Shown: positions 48,666-63,274 of the stretch, piece after piece | How the letters are laid out: every line of letters begins with the position of its first letter | Position numbering within the stretch: the stretch's first letter is position 1 | Program-made: the position numbers and the translations under genes | NCBI GenBank assembly: GCA_021399445.1 | Contig: JAJTUQ010000005.1 | Coordinates: forward strand, 558,001 to 622,000 | Direction: 5' to 3' | From: Xylogone sp. PMI_703 | Lineage: Eukaryota; Ascomycota; Leotiomycetes | Length of the DNA stretch: 64,000 nt | Notes under the pieces: model-generated | What the model was told of the DNA's origin: nothing | The model's input: the letters and a program-made list of their open reading frames with translations, nothing else | Databases searched by the model: none

Positions 48666-49211
48666 GATTCTTTGGAATGAGAGACTCCAGAACCTTTCTT
48701 TGATTAAATCTATATAAAGCCTCACAGTCAGTCGTTGAATATCTCCTAGATCTGAGTGAAATATTTAGTAAGGCGTAAAGTTATACCAACGATGCATTAG
48801 AAAGTACAGAACAACTGGAATATTGTCTTCCTTAAATTAACACACATCCACTTGCCTTTATCCGATGAAATACTAAATCTAGAACAGAGATCAAGTAACA
48901 AAGAATATGGCTCCTTTCATTGTCTTCGATAGCTAAGTGCTAACCCGGACTCCAGACTAAATTCTAATAGTGACGGAATGACCTTTAGGACGAGTCATTT
49001 GTCTACCTTGATGGTCATGAATAGAGATATAATTGTTGTGTTCCAGTCCATATTCCAAAAGCTACCCATGGTTCATTGGCGAACGGGTAGCATTATGGTA
49101 TGAACTGGAATGGACTGGAACAAAACCTTCCTAGGTTATTAAACGGAAAACTCCAACATTATTCTATTTCTTCAGAGAAAACGAGAGAAGAGCACTAACA
49201 AGTGATTAACC
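48666..49211. promoter_or_regulatory. Divergent promoter, coiled-coil copy 2 / Hsp70-like copy 2
   Basis: 546 bp between divergent starts, containing the nested inverted repeat at 49039-49122. No gene. The arrangement mirrors 40931-41809. Confidence 0.5.
49039..49122. repeat. Nested inverted repeat in the divergent promoter
   Basis: Outer arms read TGTTCCAGTCCATATTCCA (49039-49057) and TGGAATGGACTGGAACA (49106-49122), nearly perfect complements. Inner arms are GCTACCC...GTTC (49061-49074) and GAACGGGTAGC (49081-49091), with a loop ATTGGC. The whole 84 bp could form a long cruciform or hairpin. It ends 89 bp before the Hsp70-like start. GAA/TTC words are frequent, but no perfect alternating heat-shock element is present. 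Confidence 0.7.
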
Positions 49212-51453
49212 ATGACTAAACATAATCACCAAGCACAACCACCCTTCAGCAATATGAACTCTCCAGACACCGGCGAAAGATTTAAGCACAAAATTATCGT
49301 CGGAGTCGATTATGGGACTACTTTCTCAGGTACGACATACGAAATCGCTTTCATGTCTCTTGCTAATCATATTATATCCTTAGGCGTGAGTTATGTGACT
49401 ACCGACAGGAGTGACATAGACGATATCAATATCATCTCATCCTGGCCAGGAGAGCTTCACACAGCTTGGAAGGCTCCAACCAAGTTCGCCTATAAGATGG
49501 AAAACCCGAAAATTCAGAACGACAAATGGGGATATGAGGTTACTCCAAAACACATATCTTACTCATGGACGAAGCTTTTGCTTGATAAAAACGCTGCCGT
49601 AGGAGAGTTCGACGATCCCTCACTTTTAAAAATTGCAGATAATGGGATGATGAGAGTCCCTAAATTTCGAAACGCAGCAGGTCTCTGTCAAGACTTTTTG
49701 TCTGAGTTGTATCTCTATGTCACAGCCAAGCTGAAACAGCAAATGACAGAGGCGACATTTGACAAGACTCCAATGGAATGCTGGATCACATTACCAGCTA
49801 TCTGGTCTGATGAGGCAAAAGATACTACTTTAAAGGCTGCCAAAAATGCAGGATTTGGAAGCCGGTCGGGAGACGAAATATTCACAATTTCAGAACCTGA
49901 GGCTGCGGCGATTACAACTCTAAGAAAGTATTCTAAGATAAATTCAGTGAACCCGATTCAGGTATATGCTGCTCGCTCCATATCAGTTTGACAATGCTAA
50001 TCATAGCAGCCAAACGAGAATATCTTGATATGTGACTGCGGTGGCGGAACAGTTGACATCACAACATATACTATCACTCAAGTACATCCAACCTTAACTT
50101 TTGACGAACTTTGTGTTGGCATTGGTGAGTAACACCGACCTAAAGTCATACTTCCTGTGAAAACAAATAATAACCTTAAAATTAGGCGGGAAATGTGGCT
50201 CAACATACATCGATCGAAACCTACATAAGCTACTAACCAAGAGATTTGGATCAGCCTTTAAAAACGTTCCATCTACGCAGAAAGGACCCGGAAGTGCCTT
50301 TATGAGGTGTTTTGAAGGCGTCAAACGAGATTTTGGACTCTTTACCACTAGTGAAGAAAAAGAGATATACCCCCTAAGACTGGATATCGAAGAATCAAAA
50401 TATTATGATCCAGAAGAGAGCACCGTTAAGCTCACACAGTTTGTATCCTCATCTCCCTGTTAGAATTCTCTCTAATTCTCTTATAGAAATGATATAAAAG
50501 CTTTCTACTCGCACAGCAACTTAAGGAGGTGAAGAAGAAGAAAACTACAATCGACGTAAGTCTATCTCCATCAACCAGATAAAAATTCTAATGTCTACGA
50601 AAAAGCGTATTATCCTAGTCGGTGGGTTCGGCGAATCAGCTTACCTTAACAAAGCTCTATCAGAGTGGTGTCAACTAAAAGGAGATATAACATTGATGTG
50701 TCCTGAAAATCCGTAAGTTGCGATGTTACAATGTTGTATTTCGGTAACTCATACATTAAAGTCAAGCAGCCGTCGTTCGTGGTGCAGCTCTTCGTGGACT
50801 AGAAGGAATTGCGCCCCGAATAAAGCATGCTCGTAGGCATTATGGAGTTTGCTTAGAACTCCCCTTTCGAGAAGGAATAGATCCAGAGGAGCTAGCTCAC
50901 ATACACAACTATTATGACACCAAGTATTGCAGGAACAGGACACAGTGGCTCATTTCAAAGGTTCGTACAAGGAAACCCATTCATTCTCTACTAATTGTAC
51001 CGCTGCTGATACCAATGTAATTCCAGGGCGAGGAAGTATTCCACGACACAGTTAAAACAATACCATGCCACCTGATATATCACCCCGGCCAAGAACAGAC
51101 TGGGAGAATAAAGTTGGTTTCTTGTTCGTTGAATGAACCTCCAGAATACAGCACTGATATTAGTACGTTTATTCCCTTCATCCTCTTGTCTAGTCAGCGA
51201 TTTCAAGACATTACCTTTAACTAATTGATTAGGAGTTGAAGAAGTCGGCGTAATTGTTTCTAGGTTTGGCGAAAACTTCAACTACGGCAGGAAGGCAGAA
51301 TCCAAATACAATCACAGACTAAATAGAATGGTCCACAACTTTCACTTCGATGTCCAGGCAGAGTTTGGTAGGAAAGGAGAGAACTTAACATTCAAAAATC
51401 TCGTAGATGGAGAGGTGGTATCAACTGCAACTATTGAGTTTGATCGTCATTAA
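49212..51453 (+). CDS. Hsp70-like ATPase of the HSPA12 type (copy 2), possibly damaged
   Basis: About 594 aa if exons are 49212-49329, 49384-49961, 50007-50124, 50186-50438, 50501-50555, 50606-50712, 50762-50960, 51027-51162, 51233-51453. Motifs: GVDYGTTFSG, EPEAAA, LICDCGGGTVD and ILVGGFGESAYL. The C-terminal part matches copy 1 in kind (a VVRGAA segment, HYGV, and a beta-rich tail). Around 50487-50520 the gene looks damaged: the natural acceptor TTATAG at 50486 gives NDIKAF, as expected for the family, but then a frameshift and stop. A less usual AAAAG acceptor at 50500 restores frame and skips that segment, with about a dozen family residues missing either way. So the locus is either a recent pseudogene or uses the cryptic acceptor. 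The 54-nt first intron could be retained in frame. Confidence 0.65.
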
Positions 51454-51913
51454 TCATCATGACTTTCAGACTTTACTCTCAGCTAGTTGTCCGCAAGTAA
51501 TATCACTACTTGTGGTCATATTCGAAGATATACTATATCGGGGGGATTGTAGAGACAAATTGATAAGATTTTCATTGACACTTTAGATAATATTAGCAAA
51601 CTTGAGTATAGAACATGTCTATCCATAATACTATAGCACGGTACAAGCACTGTTGAGATATTTGATACCTTAGCCTACTTACCGCGCTTTTGAAGAAGTC
51701 CATTAATTTCTTCTAAAGCATTGTCATTGCTCCTAGCTCGAATGTTTCCAGACCTGAAACATAACAGCAATCCAGTTTCATATTAAATACTATTATCTAT
51801 ATAAATCTAAAGTTTTCTGCCCTGTAATAATTCAAGTCTCTACCGTCTGTTAAGTTAAGAATACAAGTCCTCTTTAAACGCCAGTGTTTCCCTCCAATCC
51901 TCCAGCCTATATT
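51454..51913. other. Convergent intergenic region
   Basis: 460 bp between convergent stops of the Hsp70-like and beta-propeller genes. AT-rich; nothing recognised. Confidence 0.4.
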
Positions 51914-53105
51914 CTAAGCCCAAGTAATCTGTGCAAAACTAACATAGTTGTCGCAGCTTGCGTAACTGATCAAAAGTGTTTTACCAGTAGGATCCCATCC
52001 CGGATGAGCATGTTCCTGGTAATTCCAAGCATTGGGCATATCTTCACACTCTTTCAGAACAGCTGGTGTCCAGATTACAACCGGTGTACTCCATGGTCCT
52101 TCAAGGTTGTTATTAATGGCGTAGCTCAGCCAAAAAGTCCCATCAATCCCACTATCACCCCAAAGCATTACCGTCGTTTTATGGTAGTTATCATACCACA
52201 CATCACCCAACGACGGCCCTATAGTGTTTCCAGCAAGATCAACGGTGCTCCACGTGAGAATATTGCCGGTAGCATTATCTTTCTCTAATGGTTGCTGCGG
52301 CTGCCAGTGAGATGTTGCAGAATTGTAATACTCGTACTGGTTGCGATCCGCGATACTGGTGCTTGCAACAGGAGTACGTGCCAGTTTAACACCTGTGGTA
52401 TCTGCCCCAAATAAGTATAGATACCCATCAGGTTCCGCAAGCAATGCGAAATTTCCATATTGGACTTCGTTAGGATAGAATAACCGCCCTGTTCCAAGGC
52501 GTGTAAACGGAGGGTTACCGCCGGGGACGACAGAATACGGATCGACGACCTCCATCTGCACCATTGTGCTATAGAATTCCTGCCTTGTAGCTTCGTTCAG
52601 AGCAGGGAAGACACCCAAGATTGTTTTCCCATCTGGCATGGGAGTCATTCCGCTGAGCATCCAGATCGCAAAGTCAGAGCCTAATGCAGTCTCATTACCC
52701 TCAGGTCCAACAGGCGCATTGCCAGTGAAGGTGGCTTGACCGGCAGGGCCAGACATTCCGAAATTATACTCGTTCAAAGGATTATTGGGGTCACGCTTCC
52801 ACATATTAGACCAAATGCTTTAGACCACAAGGAAGACTCACAGATCCGAAGTAGGCCACCGAGTTGTGTACCATGTTGAAGCCTTTGGATGTGGTCATTG
52901 AATCCGCGAAAACCTGCACATGGTAGCCATTTTGCGACGCCCCTCCTCCTCCATCGTGGAAGACACCTTCGGTATTTGATGCAGGATCCGTGACGATACC
53001 GAGGTTTTTAACGGTGGCAGTAACAAACGGCGAGGTGGTCGTGGTAACTTGAACACATATTCCTTGCTTTAAGAGACTGAAAAGCAAAATTAACACTATT
53101 ATCAT
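51914..53105 (-). CDS. Secreted beta-propeller-like protein (DUF4185 type)
   Basis: 381 aa, exons 52842-53105 and 51914-52795 (intron 46 nt, GTGAGT...GGAAG, with a TCTAAT branch site). ATG 53105 starts a clean signal peptide (MIIVLILLFSLLKQGICV); upstream frame has only a TTG. Repeated beta-blade-like segments occur (HDGGGGASQNG, VFADSM, NMVHNSVAYFG, GNFALLAEPDGYLYLFG, LGDVWYDNYHKTTVMLW, LEGPWSTPVVIWTP), and the C-terminal HAHPGWDPTGKTLLISY resembles the closing blade of DUF4185 and GH43-like propellers. Probably extracellular and carbohydrate-related, but I cannot identify catalytic acids with confidence. Not a GH32 invertase: the WMNDPNG-type motif is absent. Confidence 0.65.
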
Positions 53106-55789
53106 TGTAAAGAAAGTATAGGTCAAACAATAAGGAATGTGGTGAAGGAAGGGAACCTTACAAACTTGTTTATCGACGACCGCACAGGTCTCCTCTACGT
53201 CGTTCCTTCCCTGATCCTGCAAGCGCCCAACGCAGACCTCTTACAGTATATATGACTATTGCACAAGGGCCCATACGCACTAGGTGGGTGAAACGCTTTA
53301 CCACATGACTGGTTAGAGTAGAGTGCTACCCTCAGTTGTCTTAACACGTATTTTATGATCCATTTTTGTTTCTCCTCTTTCGAGTTAACATCACAATCTA
53401 CAGGCGAGTGGATCACAAGAGGATGATCATATGTACAGATCGCTCATGCGTCGTAGAATTTATGCCGAACAGATCCCGGCCGTTTAACGGTTCCTGTCGA
53501 TCTTTTCAGCAAGGAACGTCAATGATACTCAAGAACTTCAGTCAGATACAATATTCATGACAAACCAACATGATACAATACAAGATACTTCAAAGATTAT
53601 TTTTGACCGGTAACCTACACTTATTATCCACGTCTATAATACCAAATAACAAGTTGGGGCTAGATCCAGGTTGGAATGGGTCACGTACGTAAATGCATTG
53701 TGCAAGTTTAACACAGCGTCGACAACCTACTGTAACATAAATACGGATGCTACGTTGTATACTGGAAAAAGTACACAATAGTCAATCACACACAACTGTA
53801 TTCGTGTCACTGTATTTGATAGGCGATGAATTCCAAATTTATTGTGGTTCTGCCCCTTGTACCCTGTCTATATATAAATATCGCCCCTCCAATAAGATTA
53901 AGATGAACCCAAAGATCAGCAAATTCAGTATTACTAATACGTGAGAACTGAAAATCATGATACTAATTTTCAAAGAGTAGAGCCAATAGGAGGTGAGGAT
54001 TTATCCTTAAGGGCTCATTCACAACACTAGCATGAAGCGCTTCAAGATATCTATCATCACTAAATTTATGACAAAGATGATAATAGTGATAATAGTGCCC
54101 AACTTTTATCCCTTCATCTCTTCCAAAGGCGTCTTTAGCTCGATCTCAAAGGTATTCTTGAAATCCTCATGGACCTTGACCGGGTTCTGCCTAAGCTCAC
54201 GCCCAATCTACCCTTGCATCCTAGACCGGCGTGAATCCCAACTTGGTGACCAATAGAGGCCCTGGACAGAATAGGTTTGATACATTTTCTCTTTTAGTAT
54301 CTTAATCTTATCTTCGCTTCTTACAAGAGCTGATATGGAATGCTGGAAGTATATTCACCCGAAGCAAGAAATGTAGAAGGAACAGGTTCAGCACCGCAAA
54401 ACTAACAGAGATTAGCTTGGCTGAATTGAAAAGATTCGGAAGAGCAAATAGAAAAATGAAGCTTACAGGTACCCAGTAGCACCTGTGGCCAAGATCTTAT
54501 AGGACATCGTGTAATGAAGAAGGGAACATCACCAAGAGAATACGCACGCTCAACGCAGTACGAGCCGCGGAAAGCTTCAGTTCCTTGTGCTTTCTCGTCT
54601 CCAATACTTTCACTCCCGTTCAAGGAGAGCTGCGTCCAGAAGTATTCTTCACCTTGCTCCGCTGTCTACAAGTAGTTATCACTTACACCACTGCCGTAAT
54701 TATAATCTGCTGTTCTCAAGCCCAATTGTCCCAACTACCCCTCCTTTAAGAGTGATTACCAGGTGACTCAATTCCCTCAGGACTCCTGACCAAAGAACTC
54801 AACCTTGAAACCCCTCTACTACCAAAATATAGCACTTCTGAATTTGCTAGGACAATACGATTTAACCAATCCCCAAATTCGAAGCCCTCTCATGACACAA
54901 GTTACATACTAGTCGTGTTGGCCACCATAGTAAGTAACATATATTCGGACAACTACAGACGAATATAAGCTTGGACAAAAAGCCGCCATATGTCCGCAGC
55001 GGGAAAACGGAGATTAGTGGGAAAGCCTGCTAACACTATTCTCAAGTGATACGCTATGGCGCACTAGTTGGATGCACTAGTTACTTCCTCCCCAGCCCCC
55101 AAAGTGCTGCACCACCAGACGGGGAAGGCATTGGATGTGCAAATTTCCGGGCTGATTATGGGTAGTATGGCATATACCTAATCAAGTTGAATCAGAATTC
55201 ACTCCAACTACAGGCCAACGTATCAACAAAAGCCATTAGCCCCGTTCGGTGGAACCAATCTCATTGTCCCCCCGAACACCCCTCTCTCATCACTCCTTTT
55301 CTCCGAGAAAAACGCACAAAAGTGGTGATGAGCTGAAATTATTCTTTCTTTCTTTCCTAGTGACTATAGTCAATGCCGAACTTTCCAAAGAAAGTTGTAG
55401 GAAGAGGGCGCATGATGTGTATCCAGAGCGAGGAATGTTGATTCTATTCTTTGAAAGATACAGTCCCACAACATCCTATACTAACTCAACTGCAATATTA
55501 CTTCATGGTCTGGCTAATCCATAACTTAAGGACCTGGAAAAATAATAGAAAATGGTGCCGTTGTTTTAACTGTTTTAGCCACGACAAGATGTACTGGTAG
55601 AGAACGCTGTCACTCGTAGTGATAGCAGCTGCTTTAGATATTGAACTGTAAACGTTTTCATAATCAGTGAAATCCACTCCGAAGGGCCTCTAAATACGCC
55701 TGCCATTCATGCTAGAGCAAAGTGCGCCGCACTTGATGGCCAAATAGCCTACCACCCAAATATCCAAATCCGTTCAAAAGGCAAAAGCT
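53106..55789. other. Intergenic region
   Basis: 2.7 kb, AT-rich, with no supportable gene. Short frames such as minus 54402-54623 and plus 55249-55524 have no motif. A small repeat of ATAATAGTG occurs at about 54078-54097. Confidence 0.4.
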
Positions 55790-57751
55790 TCAAAGCATTG
55801 CCTGATACCCGAAATACAGCTCCTCAATTGCACTGACATTCTCAAACGCCGTATCCACGTCCATGCCATCCAAGTCAATCGCACTCTTCTCACTTTTGCT
55901 GTTGCCTTCTTTTGAGATCATCACTCCTCCCACATAGACCCTCTCAGCTTCCTCCCATTCATAAGCCCTCATTTTCCCTCTCATTGATGGAAACTGTTCG
56001 AAGAATGTCTTCTGCATTCCCCAATTCCTTGGATTCCGGAAATACTCTTCGAATAGTGGTGTGAGTGAATACTGCTTTGTCTTAAGATCAAAAGTATATG
56101 CTTCCGAAATTGCAAACGGCCACCGGAATCTGAGGTGTTTTCGGTAGGCCTCGGATATTTCTGAGCTCGGGGAGTAGTACGGGTAGTAATCTATCAGGTA
56201 ATCACGTAGCTCGGGCCAGGGAAAGAAGTCGATGAGAATTGGGTGCGGCTTGGTGTTTTGTGAGTATCTGTATAAGATAAAAGCGTGAGCGGGGGCGAGT
56301 CAATCCGAAGAGAATTCAAACACAAAGAGCGGGGGGTGGGAGAAGGAAACAAGCTCCAGATACATACATTGGCCGTTGCCATTCGGGCACTTTCTCTAGG
56401 TGTCTGTCTATATTGTTGAAATAATACTAAAGGTAGTTCAAGTCAGCTTTAGAGTCTATAAAATGCTGAGGTTGAAACACCTCGCCCACTAGCAGTGTCA
56501 GCTAATTATTAAAGCAAACAAGCTTACCTTTAACAAGACGTGACTCTTATAATAATTCGCAATCTTGATAATAGGATCCATGTCCCAAAACAGATGCTCA
56601 TCCACCTCCTTCATAATACTCAATAACGGGTTGCTCTTCTCAGTTTCATCCAGAGCATCCCAACCATCCTTGACAAACTTAACTATAGATCCCGGAGAAG
56701 CCTGGTCTGCTGCCAATGCTCGAGCTGAAGGAGATTCGTTGAATACTCGGGCGTAGATGCGATTTGCGTGGTTCCAGTATGAGCTTGCATTTCGGCATGG
56801 GGGTGGAGGCGGCAACATCATCGGGATAGAACAGTTAGAGGGTCTAGGAACAGGGCACTTCCAGGAAAATGATATTGCTGATGTATCCTGCCCTTTTCTC
56901 GTCAAGGGATTTGCGATCATTTGCGGCGGTCTATTCTGCTTCGGAGGGCGTTTGCTTGAGCTAACAGCTATGCCATCATCAAGGATGTATTTCGCCCATT
57001 GTTCAGATGACATGTGCTCAATCCTAAATGCTGCCCTAGGGTCAAACATAACAGTATCTTTCTCTTCTGCACGACTTCGGTTCGCGAAGTCTCCGCTGGC
57101 ATAATCTCCCTCAGCTCGTGGGAAGCCATTTACTTCTTCGCTCAATGAGGTAACACCTCGCCTCTTCACGGAGACTTCACCGTTATCATGGTTACTGGAT
57201 ATTGATGATCGTCTTTAGAAACCATCAGCCAGCCCCCAATACAAAAATTTCCACAAAGTTACAGAAGGTTCTCTGCACACTCACTCCTCTCTGTCCTGTC
57301 TCACTCACCTTCCATGTCCCTCGCTACCGCCGTACTCATCCACAACTCCACGAATCTCTTTGATAACCTTCTTCAGTCTCTCGCTCTCCGCATGTAGCTT
57401 GTCGATCTCGCCCAGCAGATCCCGGACCGTCTCTGCTTCGCTATGCTCCTCACTCAAGACCTTGACGAGATTCTCGAGGTGCGCAATCCGGGCGCGAGTT
57501 TTCTCCCGCGATGCACGCTGAGCTTTTCGATCCAGGGCACGTTTACGATCTCGTGCGGAGAGGGATGGGGGGTTTGCCGAGGGTTCTGAAGGTGAAGATG
57601 GACGTTTGTTGCGTAATCGTCTGGTCGCGTTGGTATACTGCTTACTCTCATCGTCTGGAGATGTAACGACGACAGTACTGCAAGGTGGTGGTGGAGAAGC
57701 AGCAGGCGGACTCGATGCCACTGAGTCTTTCGAGTGCTGGCGAGTCATCAT
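55790..57751 (-). CDS. bZIP transcription factor with DUF3425-type C-terminal domain
   Basis: 554 aa, exons 57309-57751, 56528-57212, 56368-56426, 55790-56267; introns 96, 100 and 99 nt, all in phase. Residues about 65-110 hold the bZIP: a basic region RKRALDRKAQRASREKTRAR followed by heptad leucines (HLENLVKVL...). The middle is Ser/Pro/Lys-rich. The C-terminal part reads YYFNNIDRHLEKVPEWQRP, joined across an intron to HPILIDFFPWPELRDYLI, then FRWPF. This is the usual DUF3425 pattern of AP-1-like fungal bZIP proteins. A nuclear regulator; its targets cannot be told. A second ATG follows directly (57748). It starts divergently from an apparently empty region. Confidence 0.88.
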
Positions 57752-59756
57752 GACGGCCGGATTTCTGGACCGAGGAACGATTAGTTATCAAAATGGGTAT
57801 ATATAGAATTGTCCCGCCCGCTCGTGCATTTTCTGAATGGAGGAGAGGGGAGGAAGCATTGAACCATACCGGATTGCCCGGTCAAATACCCATACAGACG
57901 AACAGCCGCGGCAATAACTTGCTTCTTGGATATAAGCTCGGTCGTAGCTGCAAGAACCGTATAATCGAGGCAAAAGATCAGTATGAAATAGTAGCTAGCT
58001 TTTCTACCACAAATGCGATAACTGCGTCTGCTTTAAGTGGAATATACCTCTTTACATAATATATAAGAGAAATAGAAAACCCTCGACGTAGTGTTAAGGG
58101 GAACAGGGAGTGGAGCTTCCATATCAGTGGACCACCTCAGGCACCCCCGAGCCCCCCAGATTCCCCGCACTGTTGCTCCATCGTGCCGGCAGTCCGTGGC
58201 GCCGCAGCTTCGCCCCCGTAGCGGAAAATTGTTATCGGCCGAAGAGATGGGGAATTAAGCATCTTACTAATGCGTTAATGCTTAATGTTGGGAGCTGGGT
58301 ATCTCGATACGAAATATAGATGTGAAATTAGATGGAAGATTGAGATGTAGATGTAGAGGCAAAGATAATTCCTGTCGTACGCTTCCTAACCGAAGGTTAC
58401 ACCCAACGCACTGCTGAGATACGAGGACAGAGGAGAGGGAGAGAGGACAAAGATGAGAGACAACGCGAAAGACATCACATGTATGTAGAGTAATAACATT
58501 CAATTGATGAAACTTCTAGCTACATTTACATCATAATATTCGCAACACTTCACATACCATGTTACTGTTTGTCATCGTCATCATTCATCATATCACATAC
58601 ACACAGGATCCGCGGTCATCTGTGGAAAGTCTTCATCTATTCGGAATTATCACGGCATGGTACAATGATGCATCCATCACAACCCATATCTGCCTTCCTC
58701 CAACCAGCTCATACCATAGCTGAGTAGTAGCGCCAACCAGCCCCTGAAAGATGGACTGGAGCACTTCCGTATGCCATCAGCCTTCAAAAGGCGCCCGTAA
58801 AAAGTAAAACGTGTCTCCCGTCTCATGAGGAGATACCAGCAATTATCCGCTGGAAAAGACGCCATTTCACAGTTTCATTCGAGAGCAAGGAGAAAGAAAA
58901 CCCCAAGCAAAGCAAAGCAAAGCCGTTCTAATTCCCATGGTGTTAAATCCTCCATCTCATTCGTGCCTGTCCCGAAGCACAATCCCGACGTCGTTGGAAG
59001 ATAGTTAAAACCAGACCAGACCAGACCCAGATTCCACTTTTGTCTATTCTGCAGAGCATATGATGAAAATGAGAAAAAGAAATAAGAAGCAATAGTCCGA
59101 CAAATAACAATGATGGAAAGATGAGGCATCCCACGATGATTCTATTATGGAGGCAAGTCGACTCTGCCCTCTCCCACGAGTTCGAAATTGAAAGCCCCGA
59201 AGAGATGATCGTCCCGAAACATAATAAAACCGGTCAATTCATAATGCACTCGTCCTGACCCGGGATACTGTTTTTATCTATCCTCCATTCCCAGGCAAAA
59301 AGCATTATCGTGACCAGTACGCCCATAATATGGTGGCGTCTCATGCACCTGCCCTCAAGCGCTTTGGTTCATCTATAGGGTATCATAGAGACAAAGCAAA
59401 AAAGGCAGAAACAGAAGACAACGCTATCTATCTGATGTCGTTCCGATGGTGAGAAAGGGTCCGAAAAATTCGCGTTCTATTCGTGGATCTGCAGCCACCA
59501 GAAAATCAAGTCGCAGGAATCGAATTCAGTGTTATGCAAAGCAACGCGCAGGAGCAAGAATTATCGACGTCGAAAAAAAAAAGAAGCTGAAAAAAAATAA
59601 TAAAAAGCAAGCATAATAATGCGTTTCGTAATCGAGAGGACTGGTTGCCTTCCGATAACCCATCTGACGCCTTTGTCCCAAATCTAATGTTATAAACCGT
59701 ATCCGAATTCAAAATTAGGACCGAAAGGAACAAAGAGACGCCGTCTAGTGAATGAT
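57752..59756. other. Intergenic region
   Basis: 2.0 kb between the bZIP start and the Ded1 stop. No gene supported. The right half should include the Ded1 3' untranslated region. A short ACCAG tandem repeat (about four copies) lies at about 59010-59029 and A-rich runs at 59575-59610. Confidence 0.4.
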
Positions 59757-61842
<2,086 letters not shown>

Positions 61843-63274
61843 GATGATAGATCGGTTGACGTGAAGTAGTTGGTTGATGTGAAGGTGGGAGTTGTTCTCG
61901 TTCGAAGGATCGCGTGTATTTGTTCAGAATGTGCAGTCAACTCGCTGAAAAAGTTGACCAGATGAAATATGCTATCTAACTCTCGATAAAGGGAAGACGA
62001 AGATGCAGAAAAAATCTCTAAAACCGAAACGCGATCGAAACGATTTGCAAGAAAAGTGAGAAGAAGGCTATGCTTCTCCCGGTCGGTATGCTATTAGTAG
62101 TTACTCTTGTAACCGAAGGGCCTCCAGAAAGAACGACTTTCAGAGGCAGGAAAGAAAACAAGAATGAGAAGAGTGTGTTCTGATGTTGCAGATGGAGAGA
62201 TTTGAAGAGTGTTGAAGGAGGAGGTGAAGTGCTTTTGTGTGTGTTGGAAGGGTCGAAGGCAAAAAAACTCCAAGACCGCTCGCTTGCACGCGCTAGCGAT
62301 AAAACTCAGGGTCAGTGCGTTATGTAAGCCGGTTCTGGACAAATCAAGAGTCCTCACCGCCACACCCAGTTCTGCCGGTAGAGCGAATGCCTGCGACTTT
62401 CTGCCTGTTGCTGCCTCATGCCTGCCTGAGACTGCCGCACACCGCCTGCTCATTGGCCGGAAGAAAATTTTTGCGCTTGCATTTGGGAGGGCCACGTGAT
62501 GTCATAGGGTGAATACGGATTGCCCGAAAAATTCAATTCTTCGTGCCTGAGGTGTTCCAGTTCCTCCTAGATACTTCCGTGGGCGGATCGAACAGTCCAT
62601 CAGAGAAAAGTGACATAATGTACAGGATCGAGGCATGCAATCTCCTTGAAACTTTTCAATCTGCTCTGTTACCATGGTTAAGGCTGAATCGGTCTGGACA
62701 GGCATGACAAGGGCTGGATAAGGCAAATGCGTTCGTTAAGCTTTCACACCGCCATCGATAACATCCCCGTATCATATCAGCCCGTCACCGCCCTGCCTCA
62801 CCGGATTACTTTCAGCAGGCATGGGGAGGGCGGCGAAGGAGAACGCTTGTACGGTGCTGTTCTGCTTCCAGAACATGTGGAAGAATTTCTAAGCTTTCTA
62901 TTTCTTTGGCTGATATATCGAGTGGCGGTATCCTGATTGCTCCACTAACAATGCTGCTCTCTGGGGGTACGTATTCTTGCGGCCTCAGGTCCCAATCATA
63001 TTCCCAGGCTCGCCAGACTACATCAACTACAACAGCTACACACGTTCCACATCCGGGAGCAGGGCACCAGAATTGGAGAGTACTGGTCAATACTCGATCT
63101 GCTCTCATGAGATTTTCTCCTATACATGCTCGCATCTAGAGCAAACGGTATTTTCATACGTCAACAGGCGCCTCTTTCCACAGTAACAATATACCATTCC
63201 CGTGTAATCGCCATGAAATAAATGCAAGTTATAATACACTAAACCTTTTTTTCCTTTGCATTAACAGCTCAATA
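61843..63274. other. Ded1 promoter and leader; proteasome gene 3' flank
   Basis: 1.4 kb, no gene supported. A short direct repeat (GGTTGAYGTGAAG) lies at about 61855-61885 in the Ded1 leader. Open frames at 62094-62499 and 62812-63139 overlap on both strands without motifs. Confidence 0.4.

Noticed and set aside
49100..49125. Heat-shock element upstream of Hsp70-like copy 2
   Set aside because: GAA/TTC words occur, but the required alternating 5-bp spacing is not present.
51914..53105. GH32 invertase/levanase
   Set aside because: No WMNDPNG, RDP or EC motif in the right context; the fold pattern fits DUF4185-type propellers better.
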